Assembly (NCBI RefSeq): GCF_900106015.1
Contig: NZ_LT629797.1
Span: 992,001 to 1,056,000 of the forward strand
From: Pseudomonas sihuiensis
GTDB lineage: Bacteria; Pseudomonadota; Gammaproteobacteria; Pseudomonadales; Pseudomonadaceae
Reading direction: 5' to 3'
Length of the DNA: 64,000 nucleotides
Part shown: piece by piece, positions 52,765 to 62,857 of the stretch
How positions within the stretch are numbered: position 1 is the first letter of the stretch
How the letters are laid out: every line of letters begins with the position of its first letter
Position numbers and translations under genes: made by a program
Notes under the pieces: generated by a model
Told to the model about the DNA's origin: nothing
Database searches by the model: none
The model's input: the letters and a program-made list of their open reading frames with translations, nothing else

Positions 52765-53978
52765 TGCGTGCCGCCGACCTCTGCGCCCTGTGGCTCGGCG
52801 GGCTGCGCGGGCACCGTTCGCGCAGCGCCATGCTCTTGCTGGCCATCGCCATTGGCGTGTTCGCCGTGGTGCTGCTCAGCGGCCTGGGCGAGGGCGCCCG
52901 GCGCTTCGTCATCGGCGAGTTCGACCAGCTCGGCCGCCACCTGCTGATCGTCGTGCCGGGGCGCAACCAGACCACCGGCGGCATGCCGCCGGTCACCGGC
53001 CTGGCGCCGCGCGAGCTGACCCTCGGCGATGCCCTGGCCATCGCCCGCCTGCCGCAGGTGCGCCGGGTGGCGCCGCAGCAGTCGGGGCGCGCCGAGGTAC
53101 GCGCCGGCAATCGCCACCGCGAGACGCTGATCGTCGGCACCGACCATCACTTCTTCGCCATGCGCGGCCTGCAGCTGGCCCAGGGCCAGGCGCTGCCGGA
53201 ACTGGCCGCGGGCCAGGGCGAGGCGGTCGGCGTGATCGGCGCACGGCTGCGCCGCGAGCTGTTCGGCGACGGGCCGGCGCTGGGCCAGTGGCTGCGCGCC
53301 GGCGACCGGCGGCTGCGGGTGATCGGCGTGCTGGCCGAACGCGGCGAGTCGCTGGGCATGGATTTTTCCGACAGCCTATTGATACCCCTGGCCAACGCCC
53401 AGGCGCTGTTCGACCGCGAGGGCCTGCTGCGCATCTTTGTCGAGCTGCGCGGCGCCAGTTACCTCGGTAGCGCGCAGCGGGAGATTCGTGCCAGCCTGAG
53501 CCGGCGTCACCAGGGCAAGGAGGATTTCACCCTGGTCGGCCAGGACGCCCTGCGCGGCACCTTCGAGCAGATTCTCGCGCGCCTGACCCAGGCGCTCGGC
53601 GGCATCGCCGCGATCAGCCTGCTGGTGGCCGGCATCCTGGTGATGAACGTGACCTGGATTTCGGTCAGCCAGCGTACCGCCGAGATCGGCCTGCTCAAGG
53701 CCCTCGGTGCCAGCGCCGGGCAGGTGCGCCTGGTGTTTCTCGGCGAGGCGCTGCTGCTGGCTCTGGTCGGTGCGCTGGCTGGCCTGCTGCTGGCCGAGCT
53801 GCTGCTGTGGGGCGCGCGTCTGGCTACGGCGCTGCCGCTGCATGCGCCCTGGTGGGCGCGGCTGGTCAGCCTGGGCCTGGCGCTGGCCTGCGCCGCACTG
53901 TTCGCCTGGCTGCCGGCCAACCGCGCCGCGAGCATGGCGCCGGTGCAGGCGCTGCACGGCGCGGCGGGGGCCGGCTGA
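52764..53978 (+). CDS. MacB-like ABC permease 1
   Basis: Permease of 404 residues: one N-terminal membrane segment, a periplasmic MacB core domain (about 60-260), then three C-terminal segments with the FtsX-family EIGLLKALGAS cytoplasmic loop. It is 40 to 50% similar by eye to permease 2, so the pair probably forms a heterodimer with the upstream ATPase. TGATG overlap on both sides. Confidence 0.9.
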
Positions 53979-55174
53979 TGCAACTGCGCGACGGTCTGCG
54001 CCTGAGCGGCTCGGCGCTGCTCAGCCGGCCCCTGCGCAGTCTGCTGACCCTGCTCGGGGTGGCCATCGGAATCGCCGCCATGGCCCTGCTCACCGCCATC
54101 GGCGACGGCCTGCGCGGCTACGTGCAGGACAACTTCGCCCAGTTCGGCACGCGCAACCTGACCATCCGCCCGGGCATGACCCGCACCGGCGGCCTCGGCG
54201 GCGTGCTCAGCAACGTACGCCCGCTGACCATCGCCGACGCCGATGCGTTGCGCCGCCTGGCCCACGTCGAGGCGGCGGTGCCGATCATTCAGGGCAACGG
54301 CGACATCCAGTTCGCCGGCCTGACCCGTTACACCGGAGTGCTCGGCTGCGGCCACCAGATGGCCACGGCCTGGCGCCTGCCGCTGGCCCTCGGCCAGTTT
54401 CTCCCCGAGCCGCGCGACGGCCGCTCGCCGCCCTACGTGGTGCTCGGCCACACCCTGCGCCAGGAGCTGTTCGGCGCGGCCAACCCGCTGGGGCAGACGG
54501 TACGGGTCGGCGGCACGCGCTTTCGGGTGATCGGGGTGATGGCGCGCCAGGGCCAGTTGCTCGGCTTCGATATCGACGACATCGCTTACGTGCCGGTGGA
54601 CTGGGCCGAAAGCCTGTTCAACCGCGACGGCCTGGCCAAGATCAACCTGGTGTTCAGCGCCGGCAGCGGCGCGGCGCAGATGAGCGAACGGGTGCGCCAG
54701 CTGCTGATCGAGCGCCACGGCGAGGAGGATTTCAACCTGACCACCCAGGACGACATGCTGTGCAGCCTTGACCGCATCCTCGCCATGTTCAGTGTCGCGG
54801 TGGCGGCGCTGGGCGGCATCTCGCTGCTGGTGGGGGCGGTGGGCATCCTCACCATCATGACCACCGCGGTGGCCGAGCGCGCGGCGGAAATCGGCCTGCT
54901 GCGCGCGGTCGGCGCCACCTCGCGGCAGGTGCTGGCGCTGTTTCTCGGCGAGGCGCTGCTGCTGTCGCTGCTCGGCGGGCTGGCCGGGCTGCTGCTGATG
55001 GGCACGCTGCTCGGCGCTCTGCAACTGGCGCTACCGGGGCTGCCGCTTGCCGTGCAGCCGGGGGGGCTGCTGCTGGCACTGCTGCTGGCGGCGCTGGTCG
55101 GGGTGCTCTCGGGCATCGCCCCGGCGCGGCGGGCGGCTCGCCTGCAGCCGGTCGAGGCGCTGCACAGCGAGTGA
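53978..55174 (+). CDS. MacB-like ABC permease 2
   Basis: Permease of 398 residues with the same layout as permease 1 and the loop AEIGLLRAVGATSRQVL. Two different permeases served by one ATPase and one adaptor is less common than the MacAB homodimer. It ends directly against the convergent patatin gene (stop codons touch, no gap), so no terminator is visible between them. Confidence 0.9.
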   Translation: MQLRDGLRLSGSALLSRPLRSLLTLLGVAIGIAAMALLTAIGDGLRGYVQDNFAQFGTRNLTIRPGMTRTGGLGGVLSNVRPLTIADADALRRLAHVEAAVPIIQGNGDIQFAGLTRYTGVLGCGHQMATAWRLPLALGQFLPEPRDGRSPPYVVLGHTLRQELFGAANPLGQTVRVGGTRFRVIGVMARQGQLLGFDIDDIAYVPVDWAESLFNRDGLAKINLVFSAGSGAAQMSERVRQLLIERHGEEDFNLTTQDDMLCSLDRILAMFSVAVAALGGISLLVGAVGILTIMTTAVAERAAEIGLLRAVGATSRQVLALFLGEALLLSLLGGLAGLLLMGTLLGALQLALPGLPLAVQPGGLLLALLLAALVGVLSGIAPARRAARLQPVEALHSE

Positions 55175-56182
55175 TCAACGCTCGCGCTCGTAGCGCTCAA
55201 GGGTGTCGCGGGCGATCTGGCGGCCGAGCATGATCAGCTCCGGCGCCTTGTAGAACTCGAAGAAACGGCACACGCGCTTGGGCACGTTGATCAGGATGTC
55301 CGGCGGGTAGCCGGCGATCTTGTATTGCGCCAGCGAGGTCTGCATCACCTCGAAGCTCTGGTTGACCAGCTCCAGCAGCGAGGCCGGGCCGCTGAACTCG
55401 GCGACCCGCGAGCCGCTGGCGGATTTCGGCGCCGCCTCATCCTCCCAGGCGCGGCTCGGTGCGGCAGCCGGGCTGACGGCATCGGCGCGCTGCTGCTCCT
55501 CGGCCAGCAGCAGGACGTCGTCCTCGCTCTTGCGGCGGAAGCTTGGCAGGCGCGAGCCGAGCGTGGTCATCAACTGGTCGATGCGCCCCTTGAGCGCCGC
55601 CGGCCGCTCGATCACCGGCAGCTGGTAGTGGCTCTGGTTGGTGGCGTTGAGGTTGACCGCGATGATCAGGTCGCAATGGCTGGACACCACCGGCACGATC
55701 GGCAGCGGGTTGAGCAGGCCGCCGTCGACCAGCATGCGCTTGCCCTGCACCACCGGGGTGAACAGGCTGGGAATCGCCGCCGAGGCGCGCATGGCCTGAT
55801 GCAGGCAGCCTTCCTGGAACCAGATTTCCTGCTGGTTGGTCAGGTCGGTGGCCACCGCGGTGAAGGGGATCGACAGGTCCTCGATATTGATCTCGCCGAC
55901 GATGTCGTGGATGCGCCCGAACACTCGCTCGCCGCGGATGGCGCCGAGGCGGAAGCTGACGTCGAGCAGGCGCAACACGTCGAGATAATCCAGGCTTTCG
56001 GTCCATTCGCGGTATTCGCGCAGCTTGCCTGCGGCGAAGATGCCGCCGACTACTGCGCCCATCGAGCAGCCCGCGATGCAGCCGATTTCGTAACCGCGCT
56101 CTTGCAACTCCTCGATCACACCGATGTGCGCATAGCCGCGCGCACCTCCCGAGCCCAATACCAGCGCCACTTTCTTGCTCAT
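55175..56182 (-). CDS. Patatin-like phospholipase (RssA family)
   Basis: Lipid acyl hydrolase of 335 residues with glycine-rich [12 protein letters not shown] (oxyanion), nucleophile elbow GCSMGA (S40) and VDGGLLNP (D153), the Ser-Asp dyad of patatins. It has a charged insertion (about 215-265) and a C-terminal cytoplasmic part. No signal peptide, so it is cytoplasmic or membrane-peripheral. Confidence 0.92.
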   Translation of the reverse strand: MSKKVALVLGSGGARGYAHIGVIEELQERGYEIGCIAGCSMGAVVGGIFAAGKLREYREWTESLDYLDVLRLLDVSFRLGAIRGERVFGRIHDIVGEINIEDLSIPFTAVATDLTNQQEIWFQEGCLHQAMRASAAIPSLFTPVVQGKRMLVDGGLLNPLPIVPVVSSHCDLIIAVNLNATNQSHYQLPVIERPAALKGRIDQLMTTLGSRLPSFRRKSEDDVLLLAEEQQRADAVSPAAAPSRAWEDEAAPKSASGSRVAEFSGPASLLELVNQSFEVMQTSLAQYKIAGYPPDILINVPKRVCRFFEFYKAPELIMLGRQIARDTLERYERER

Positions 56183-56286
56183 TGACCGATTCCCCCAGTG
56201 AAGCTTCGACCTTACTCGCGCAATTGGGCTTAGCCAAGGCAGTCTTTGCTAGAATCCGCCGCCAGTCGTCGATGCAAGAGAGAGAC

Positions 56287-57321
56287 ATGAGCGAGCCAAT
56301 CCGTTTGACCCAGTACAGCCACGGCGCCGGTTGCGGCTGCAAGATTTCCCCCAAGGTGCTGGAGGTGATTCTCGCCGGCAGCGGCGCGCAGAATCTCGAC
56401 CCGCGCCTATGGGTAGGCAACGCCTCGCGCGACGATGCCGCGGTCTATGCCATCGACGAGGAACGCGGGGTGGTCTCGACCACCGATTTCTTCATGCCCA
56501 TCGTCGACGATCCCTACGATTTCGGCCGTATCGCCGCTACTAATGCCATCAGCGACATCTACGCCATGGGCGGCGATCCGCTGATGGCCATCGCCATCCT
56601 TGGCTGGCCGGTCAATGTGCTGGCCCCGGAAGTGGCACGCGAAGTGATCCGGGGTGGCCGCGCCGTGTGCGATGAAGCCGGCATTCCGCTGGCGGGCGGT
56701 CACTCGATCGATGCGCCGGAACCGATTTTCGGCCTGGCCGTGACCGGCCTGGTGAGCAAGGCCAACATGAAGCGCAACGATACCGCCACGGCTGGTTGCA
56801 AGCTGTATCTGACCAAGCCGCTGGGCATCGGCATCCTCACCACGGCGGAGAAGAAGGCCAAGCTGCGCGATGCGGACGTTGGCCTGGCGCGTGACTGGAT
56901 GTGCACCCTGAACAAGCCCGGCAGCCGTTTTGGCAAGCTCGCCGGCGTGCGCGCGATGACCGACGTCACTGGCTTCGGCTTGCTTGGCCACCTGGTGGAA
57001 ATGGCCGATGGCAGCGGCCTGAGTACCCGTGTCGAGTTCGCCCGAGTGCCGCGTCTGGCCAGTGTCGAACACTATCTGGAGCAGGGCTGCGTACCGGGTG
57101 GTACCTTGCGCAATTTCGACAGTTACGGCGACAAGATCGCGCCGCTGCCCGAGCTGGCCAAGCTCCTGCTGTGCGACCCACAGACCAGCGGCGGTCTGCT
57201 GATCGCCGTGGCGCCGGAAGGCGAGGCCGAGTTCCTCGCCCTGTCCGCCGAACTGGGGCTGAGCCTGGCGCCCATCGGTGAGATGGTCGAGCGACAGCGT
57301 TACGCGGTCGAGGTGCTCTGA
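56287..57321 (+). CDS. selD: Selenophosphate synthetase SelD
   Basis: Enzyme of 344 residues that makes selenophosphate from selenide and ATP. The active-site GAGCGCK is near residues 13-19 with C16 (Cys rather than Sec) and the catalytic K19. ATP-binding blocks [18 protein letters not shown] and LAGGHSID follow. ATG 56287 is the family start; the upstream extension to 56182 is not. It overlaps selU by one base. Confidence 0.96.
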   Translation: MSEPIRLTQYSHGAGCGCKISPKVLEVILAGSGAQNLDPRLWVGNASRDDAAVYAIDEERGVVSTTDFFMPIVDDPYDFGRIAATNAISDIYAMGGDPLMAIAILGWPVNVLAPEVAREVIRGGRAVCDEAGIPLAGGHSIDAPEPIFGLAVTGLVSKANMKRNDTATAGCKLYLTKPLGIGILTTAEKKAKLRDADVGLARDWMCTLNKPGSRFGKLAGVRAMTDVTGFGLLGHLVEMADGSGLSTRVEFARVPRLASVEHYLEQGCVPGGTLRNFDSYGDKIAPLPELAKLLLCDPQTSGGLLIAVAPEGEAEFLALSAELGLSLAPIGEMVERQRYAVEVL

Positions 57322-58421
57322 TGCGCGACAACTGCACCGACTACCGCGATCTGTTCCTGCATGACCGGCCGATGATGGATACCCGTGCCCCGGTCGAATT
57401 TCTCAAGGGCGCCTTTCCCGGCGTGATCAACTTGCCGCTGATGACCGACATCGAGCGGCAGAAGGTGGGTACCTGCTACAAGCAGCAAGGCCAGCAGGCG
57501 GCCATCGAGCTGGGCCATCAACTGGTCAGCGGCCATACCAAGAACGAGCGTATCGAGGCCTGGGCGGCCTTTGCCAAGGCCAACCCTGAGGGTTACCTGT
57601 ACTGTTTCCGCGGTGGCCTGCGCTCGCAGATCGTCCAGCAATGGCTGAAAAGCGAGGCGGGCATCGACTATCCGCGCGTGGTCGGTGGCTACAAGGCCAT
57701 GCGCACCTTCCTTCTGCAGACCACCGACGAGGCGGTACAGGCGTGCGATTTCGTGCTGGTGGGCGGGATGACCGGCACCGGCAAGACCGAGGTGATCAGC
57801 CAGTTGAGCAACAGCCTGGACCTGGAGGCGCACGCCAATCATCGCGGCTCCAGCTTCGGCAAGCGCGCCACTGGCCAGCCCGAGCAGATCGATTTCGAGA
57901 ATGCCCTGGCCATCGATCTGCTCAAGCGCCGTGCCACGGGGCAGCAGCAGTTCGTGCTGGAAGACGAGTCGCGTCTGATCGGCCGCTGTTCATTGCCCTT
58001 ACCGCTGTATCAGGCGATGCAGCATCATCCTCTGGTGTGGCTGGAGGACAGCGTGGCCAATCGCGTGGAGCGGATCCTGCAAGCCTACGTGGTCGAACTG
58101 TGTGCCGAGTTCGTTGCCGCCCAGGGGGCCGAGGCAGGCTTCACCGCGTTTGCCGCGCGCTTGCGCGAGAGCCTGGCCAATATCACTCGTCGCCTGGGTG
58201 GCGAGCGCTACCAGCGTCTGGCCGCGATCATGGAACAGGCGCTGCAGGAGCAGCAGGTCGATGGCCAGGTGGATACGCATCGCGGCTGGATCGAAGCCTT
58301 GCTGGTCGAGTACTACGATCCCATGTACGTGTTCCAGCGCGAGAGCAAATCCGTGCGGATTGAATTCGCCGGGGAGCAGCAGGCTGTGGTGGAATACCTG
58401 CGTAAGCGAAACGGCGGGTGA
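57321..58421 (+). CDS. selU: tRNA 2-selenouridine synthase SelU/MnmH
   Basis: Enzyme of 366 residues that uses selenophosphate to convert 2-thiouridine to 2-selenouridine in tRNA wobble positions. It has the N-terminal rhodanese domain ([13 protein letters not shown]95) and a C-terminal P-loop domain ([12 protein letters not shown] near 145-158). Start overlaps the selD stop by one base; SelD supplies its substrate. Confidence 0.95.
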   Translation: MRDNCTDYRDLFLHDRPMMDTRAPVEFLKGAFPGVINLPLMTDIERQKVGTCYKQQGQQAAIELGHQLVSGHTKNERIEAWAAFAKANPEGYLYCFRGGLRSQIVQQWLKSEAGIDYPRVVGGYKAMRTFLLQTTDEAVQACDFVLVGGMTGTGKTEVISQLSNSLDLEAHANHRGSSFGKRATGQPEQIDFENALAIDLLKRRATGQQQFVLEDESRLIGRCSLPLPLYQAMQHHPLVWLEDSVANRVERILQAYVVELCAEFVAAQGAEAGFTAFAARLRESLANITRRLGGERYQRLAAIMEQALQEQQVDGQVDTHRGWIEALLVEYYDPMYVFQRESKSVRIEFAGEQQAVVEYLRKRNGG

Positions 58422-58461
58422 GGTGGCACTTTCCTTCTGCCGTAGCGTCATAGACTGGGCC

Positions 58462-58676
58462 TAGCAGGCCGTTGAAAACTACCTGCGTTGCCATTGCTGC
58501 GTTAAAAACATGCTCACAGTCGCAGGCTGAACGCGCTTTAGCGCGGCCCCGAAGGGGTGAGCGAAGCGAATCAAGTGCTCATTTACAGCACGTAAATTGC
58601 GCTTTTTCGCCTGTTTCTGCGGGGCCGCCATCGGTATTGCACTGGCTGCCTCGCCTACGTTTTCAACAACCTGCTA
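58462..58676. mobile_element. MITE-like repeat, copy A (about 215 bp)
   Basis: Ends are inverted repeats: CAGGCCGTTGAAAAC on the left and, reading inward on the other strand, CAGGTTGTTGAAAAC. Subterminal blocks (CTACCTGCGTTG left, GTAGGCGAGGC right) also recur in copy B. No coding capacity. It occupies the selU-lipoprotein gap and is inverted relative to copy B at 59691. A transposase in trans is required. Confidence 0.8.
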
Positions 58677-58709
58677 CACGTAGTCATATCCGTTCGAGGA
58701 GTGTGGTCG

Positions 58710-58988
58710 ATGAAACACTGGATCTGTTTGCCGCTGCTTGCGGTGGTGCTCACCGGCTGCGCCGGCAAGACCGTCTACCGTGAGACCTGTGCCAATCAAC
58801 TGGATGCCGCCTGGAAAGAGTTGAGCATCGCCGAGGCCGAAGGTTTCGCCGGTACCGTGAGCTATTCCAAGGCGCTTTCGCTGCTTACCGCTGCCAAGAC
58901 CCAGCAGCAGTTCGAAGCCTACGAAGGCTGCACCAGCAAGGCCGAGCGTGCGCGCTTTTACATCCGCGAATCGCGAGCGGGGCGTTGA
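58710..58988 (+). CDS. Small lipoprotein of unknown function
   Basis: Protein of 92 residues with lipobox LTGC (C17) after a short signal. The mature part has two cysteines (ETCANQ, YEGCTS) and is helical. GAGGAG lies 8 bases before ATG 58710; GTG 58701 is in frame but less well placed. It overlaps the flavin reductase gene by one base. Function unknown. Confidence 0.75.
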   Translation: MKHWICLPLLAVVLTGCAGKTVYRETCANQLDAAWKELSIAEAEGFAGTVSYSKALSLLTAAKTQQQFEAYEGCTSKAERARFYIRESRAGR

Positions 58989-59593
58989 TGCAGCTCGATT
59001 TCTCCGATCTGAGCCCGCTCGAGGCGTATCGCTGGCTGGCTTCCACTGTCACCCCACGGCCCATTGCCTGGGTCTCGACCCGTTCGGCCGAGGGTGTGGC
59101 CAACCTGGCGCCGTTCAGCTTTTTTCAGGTGATCAGTGACAACCCGCCGACCTTGCTGGTCAACGTCAACACCCGCGACGATGGCAGCCTCAAGGACAGC
59201 CTGCGCAATGCCCAGGCCAGCGGCGAGTTGGCGATTCAACTGGTCAGCTTCGCTCAGGCCGAGGCGATGAATGTCAGTGCCGCGATCCTGCCTCATGAGG
59301 TCAGCGAATTTGCCCACTGCGCCATTGCCAGCCAGCCGTGCGAGCGCATCGACGTGCCGCGAGTCGTCGGCGCCCCGGTGACCTTCGAATGCCGTGTGAC
59401 GCAAATCCAGCCCTATCCGGCGCAGCGACCCAATTGTCATCTGATCTTCGCCGAAGTGTTGCTGGCGCATATCGATGACGCAGTGCTCAACGAGCAGGGG
59501 CGCATCGACCCGCTCAAACTCGATCTGGTGGGTCGCCTCGGTGGTAGCGCCTATTGCCGCACACGGGATCTTTTCCAGATGCAGCGGCCCTGA
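58988..59593 (+). CDS. Flavin reductase family protein
   Basis: FMN-binding split-barrel protein of 201 residues. Typical features are VTPRPIAWVSTRSAEGVANLAPFSFF, NVNTRDDGSLKD and the C-terminal RLGGSAYCRTRDLFQM, seen in proteins of the DIM6/NTAB family. It probably binds FMN and reduces flavin or acts with an oxygenase. Start shares a base with the lipoprotein stop. Confidence 0.88.
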   Translation: MQLDFSDLSPLEAYRWLASTVTPRPIAWVSTRSAEGVANLAPFSFFQVISDNPPTLLVNVNTRDDGSLKDSLRNAQASGELAIQLVSFAQAEAMNVSAAILPHEVSEFAHCAIASQPCERIDVPRVVGAPVTFECRVTQIQPYPAQRPNCHLIFAEVLLAHIDDAVLNEQGRIDPLKLDLVGRLGGSAYCRTRDLFQMQRP

Positions 59594-59690
59594 ACCCGTT
59601 CTGAAAACGACGTCCAGTTAACTCTCCCGGCCATCTTGCTGTCTGCTGGCTTGTCGCCAGTAGTGCTGCGCTCCTATGTTCCACAATTGT

Positions 59691-59844
59691 CAGGCCGTTG
59701 AAAAACGTAGGCGAGGCAGGCAAGACAAGGAAAAAACGGCCGAAAAACGCTCGGAGTCGCGATCGACTTTACGAGTTGTAAATGAGCATTTTGAGGCCGT
59801 TTTTGACGCAGTATTGCCAACGCAGGTAGTTTTTCAACAGCCTG
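59691..59844. mobile_element. MITE-like repeat, copy B (154 bp)
   Basis: Ends CAGGCCGTTGAAAAAC (left) and GTTTTTCAACAGCCTG (right) are nearly perfect inverted repeats. The left inner block GTAGGCGAGGC matches the right end of copy A and the right inner block CTACCTGCGTTGGC matches the left end of A, so B is inverted relative to A. An internal TGCTCATTTACA block is shared. It is about 60 bases shorter than A. It lies 32 bases upstream of the chemoreceptor start. Confidence 0.85.
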
Positions 59845-59876
59845 TTAGGGCTGGCTGTAGTAGGCAGGGGGATGTC

Positions 59877-61844
59877 ATGGGTGGCTCATTGAGCAAGCGG
59901 CTGGCCAGTCTGAGCACGACCAGCAAGTTGATGGCGGGTTTTGCTCTGGTATTGATGCTGACAGCTCTGGTGGCTGTTACCGGTTTGCTGGCGTTGCGTG
60001 AAGTCAGTGCCGGTGCCGAGCTGCAGCAGCGCATGAGCGCACTCGGCGAGCAGGTGTTGCGCATGCGCCAGAGCGAGCAGACGTTCGCGCTGAGTGGCGA
60101 CAGTCAGCACGCCGAGCGCCTGGCCGAACAGGCTGAGAGCATTTTGCAGGCCGGGCAGGCACTGCAAGGTGAGCTCGATAGCGACACGGCCGCGATTCTG
60201 GCTCAGGTCGAGCCTGCACTGGCCGACTACCGCAGCGCTTTTGCCCGCTACGTTGAACTCACCGACAACATGCAACTGTCCTTGCAAGCCGCCGACTGGC
60301 TGGTGGTCAGCGCGGCCAACAGTCTGGATCTGCTGCAGGAAGGGCTGGCGGAAGACGGCGTCGACCTGCTCAAGAGCTCCCAAGGCGAGCAGGGCGGCGA
60401 TTCGGTATTGCAGGCCGGCAAGGTCGGCAAGATCCACCAGTTGCTGCTGCAGGCGCTGGATCAGGCTCGCCAGCGCCTGGAGGCAAGCCGGCGTAGCGAT
60501 AGCAGCGAGCAGGCGGAAATTGCCCAGGCCGGCGAGGCGCAAGCCCTGGCTGTCGAGTTGCGTGATGCTTTGGACGATCCCGGCTATGCCGCGGTGCTTG
60601 GCGAGGTGGTGGTCAACGTCGACTCCTTCAACGAACGCATCAAGGAATACGCCACCCAATTGCAGCAACAGAAACAGGTTTACGGGCAACTGGTCGCTCA
60701 GGTCGAGCACCTGCTCCAGCGGGTCGAGCTGGCCCTGGATACTCAGCGCAAGGCCATGCATGTCGAGCGTCAGGCCAGCAGCGGTCTGATCGTTGTGGCA
60801 GCGGCTCTGGCGCTGCTGTTCGGGCTTGGCGCGGCGATCATGATCAGCCTGGCCATCGTGCGTCCGCTCAAGCGCGTGATCGGCCTCGCCGAATCCATTG
60901 CCAGTGGCGACCTCAGCGTACGTATCGAACAGGATCGGCGCGATGAAATCGGTCAACTGCTCGCTGCCATGCAAGGGATGTCCGCCAACCTGCGCGATAT
61001 GGTTGGCCGCCTGCAGGGTGGTGTGGCGCAGATTTCCAGCTCCGCCCAGACCCTCTCGACAACTGCCGAACAGACGCGCCAGGGCGTCAATGGTCAGAAG
61101 CTGGAGACCGATCAGGTCGCCACCGCCATGAGCCAGATGACGGCCACGGTGCACGAGGTGGCACGCAATGCCGAGGCCGCAGCGGCTTCCACCGAACAGG
61201 CTGACCAGCGTGTCGGTGCCGGTAGCCAGGTGGTGCGCCAGACCCTGCAGCGCATCGAGCAATTGGCTCGCGCCATGGACGCCACTACCGAGAGCATTCA
61301 GCGCCTGAGCCAGGACACTCAGCGTATCGATGCCGTACTCGACGTGATCAAGAGCGTGGCCGAGCAGACCAACCTGCTGGCGCTCAACGCGGCCATCGAA
61401 GCGGCGCGCGCCGGAGAACAGGGGCGTGGTTTTGCGGTGGTCGCCGATGAGGTGCGGGCGTTGGCAAAGCGCACTCAGCAATCCACCGCGGAAATAGAGT
61501 CGCTGATCGCGGCCTTGCGCGAGGGTAGCCGCCGCGCGGTGACCGACATGGAGCAGAGCGCCAGCCTGGTGAACCTCACGGTTGGCGACGCCAACCAGAC
61601 CGAAGGCGCCCTGGCGGCCATTGCCGAGGCGGTGAGCCTGATCTCGGAGATGAATCAGCAGATCGCTGCCGCGGCCGAGCAGCAAACCGCTGTGGCCGAG
61701 GAAATCAACCGCAGCGTCACCTCGATCCGCGATATCGCCGATCAGTCGGCCACGGCCATGGATGCGACCGCTGCGTCGAGCATCCAATTGGCTGAACTGG
61801 GGCGGGAGCTGCAGGGCATGGCGGGGCACTTTCGCCTGACATAG
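59877..61844 (+). CDS. Methyl-accepting chemotaxis protein (HBM-type sensor)
   Basis: Transmembrane chemoreceptor of 655 residues with TM1 about 19-40, a long periplasmic helical-bimodular-like domain (about 45-300), TM2 about 302-325, HAMP and the signalling hairpin ([36 protein letters not shown]). ATG 59877 has AGGGGGA upstream. A frame open to 59676 runs through repeat B and is not credible as coding. The upstream promoter is unclear because the repeat lies there. Confidence 0.9.
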   Translation: MGGSLSKRLASLSTTSKLMAGFALVLMLTALVAVTGLLALREVSAGAELQQRMSALGEQVLRMRQSEQTFALSGDSQHAERLAEQAESILQAGQALQGELDSDTAAILAQVEPALADYRSAFARYVELTDNMQLSLQAADWLVVSAANSLDLLQEGLAEDGVDLLKSSQGEQGGDSVLQAGKVGKIHQLLLQALDQARQRLEASRRSDSSEQAEIAQAGEAQALAVELRDALDDPGYAAVLGEVVVNVDSFNERIKEYATQLQQQKQVYGQLVAQVEHLLQRVELALDTQRKAMHVERQASSGLIVVAAALALLFGLGAAIMISLAIVRPLKRVIGLAESIASGDLSVRIEQDRRDEIGQLLAAMQGMSANLRDMVGRLQGGVAQISSSAQTLSTTAEQTRQGVNGQKLETDQVATAMSQMTATVHEVARNAEAAAASTEQADQRVGAGSQVVRQTLQRIEQLARAMDATTESIQRLSQDTQRIDAVLDVIKSVAEQTNLLALNAAIEAARAGEQGRGFAVVADEVRALAKRTQQSTAEIESLIAALREGSRRAVTDMEQSASLVNLTVGDANQTEGALAAIAEAVSLISEMNQQIAAAAEQQTAVAEEINRSVTSIRDIADQSATAMDATAASSIQLAELGRELQGMAGHFRLT

Positions 61845-61939
61845 CGTCTGCCCTCACAGTTTCGTGAGCAAACTTTGCATAGAGCTATGCCACGCCCCGG
61901 CACCCCAGTAGCATCGGCGTTCTGCATAAGGAGCGAACG

Positions 61940-62857
61940 ATGCGAACCAAACTCGATGCCTGTCTCGACTCGGTCAATCAGGTATTGCTGGGCAAAGAGG
62001 CGCAGGTGCGCCTGGCGCTGACCTGTCTGCTGGCGCGTGGTCACCTGTTGATCGAAGACCTGCCGGGCATGGGCAAGACTACCCTCAGCCATGCCTTGGC
62101 GCGCGTGCTGGGACTGAGCTTCCAGCGCATCCAGTTCACCTCCGACCTGCTGCCGGGCGACATTCTTGGCACCTCGGTGTTCGACAAGGACAGCGGGCAG
62201 TTCGTCTTTCACCCGGGGCCGATCTTCGCCGAGCTGGTGCTGGCCGATGAAATCAACCGTGCCACCCCCAAGAGCCAGAGCGCGCTGCTCGAAGCCATGG
62301 AGGAGGGCCAGGTGACCATCGAGGGCGCGACGCGGCCGCTGCCCGAGCCATTTTTCGTCATCGCCACGCAGAACCCGGTCAGCAGTGGCGGCACCTTCGC
62401 CTTGCCTGAATCCCAGCTCGATCGTTTTCTCATGCGCCTGTCGCTGGGCTATCCGGCGCAGGCTGCGGAACGGGCGCTGCTACTGGGCGATGCCCGGCGC
62501 GATCTGTTGCCGCGCATGGAGCCGATTCTCGATCATGCCGAACTGGCACGGCTGCAGGCGCAAGTGCCCAAGGTTCGTGCCAGCGATGCGCTGATCGACT
62601 ATGTGCTGCGCCTGGTCGAGGCGACGCGCAGCCAGCCGCAGTTCGCCTGGGGCTTGTCGCCGCGTGCCAGTCTGGCGTTGCTGGCCGCTGCACGGGCCTG
62701 GGCCTTGCTGGCCGAACGTGATTACGTCATCCCCGAAGACGTGCAAGCGGTACTGCCATCAGTGGTGGGGCATCGTCTGCGCGAGCGCGCCGACCCCACC
62801 GGCCACGGTGGCGGCACTCTGGTGCAATGGCTACTGCGCGAAGTGCCGGCGCTCTGA
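61940..62857 (+). CDS. MoxR-family AAA+ ATPase
   Basis: Chaperone-like ATPase of 305 residues with Walker A GMGKTTLS, Walker B LADEINRATPKSQSALLEAM and sensor 1 IATQNP. MoxR proteins act in assembling protein complexes. Here it is followed by DUF58 and TgpA, the usual operon in Pseudomonas. The DUF58 gene starts at a TGATG overlap. Confidence 0.94.
   Translation: MRTKLDACLDSVNQVLLGKEAQVRLALTCLLARGHLLIEDLPGMGKTTLSHALARVLGLSFQRIQFTSDLLPGDILGTSVFDKDSGQFVFHPGPIFAELVLADEINRATPKSQSALLEAMEEGQVTIEGATRPLPEPFFVIATQNPVSSGGTFALPESQLDRFLMRLSLGYPAQAAERALLLGDARRDLLPRMEPILDHAELARLQAQVPKVRASDALIDYVLRLVEATRSQPQFAWGLSPRASLALLAAARAWALLAERDYVIPEDVQAVLPSVVGHRLRERADPTGHGGGTLVQWLLREVPAL

Noticed and set aside
53507..55024. 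505-residue open frame antisense to the permeases
   Set aside because: Composition effect of extreme GC third positions; low-complexity Gln/Arg/Ala/His protein with no motif.
59676..59876. N-terminal extension of the chemoreceptor to 59676
   Set aside because: The extension would be encoded by the MITE-like repeat and lacks a ribosome site; ATG 59877 has AGGGGGA and starts the normal MCP N-terminus.
59886..61829. 647-residue open frame antisense to the chemoreceptor
   Set aside because: Mirror of the MCP coding frame; Leu/Gln/His-rich, no motif.
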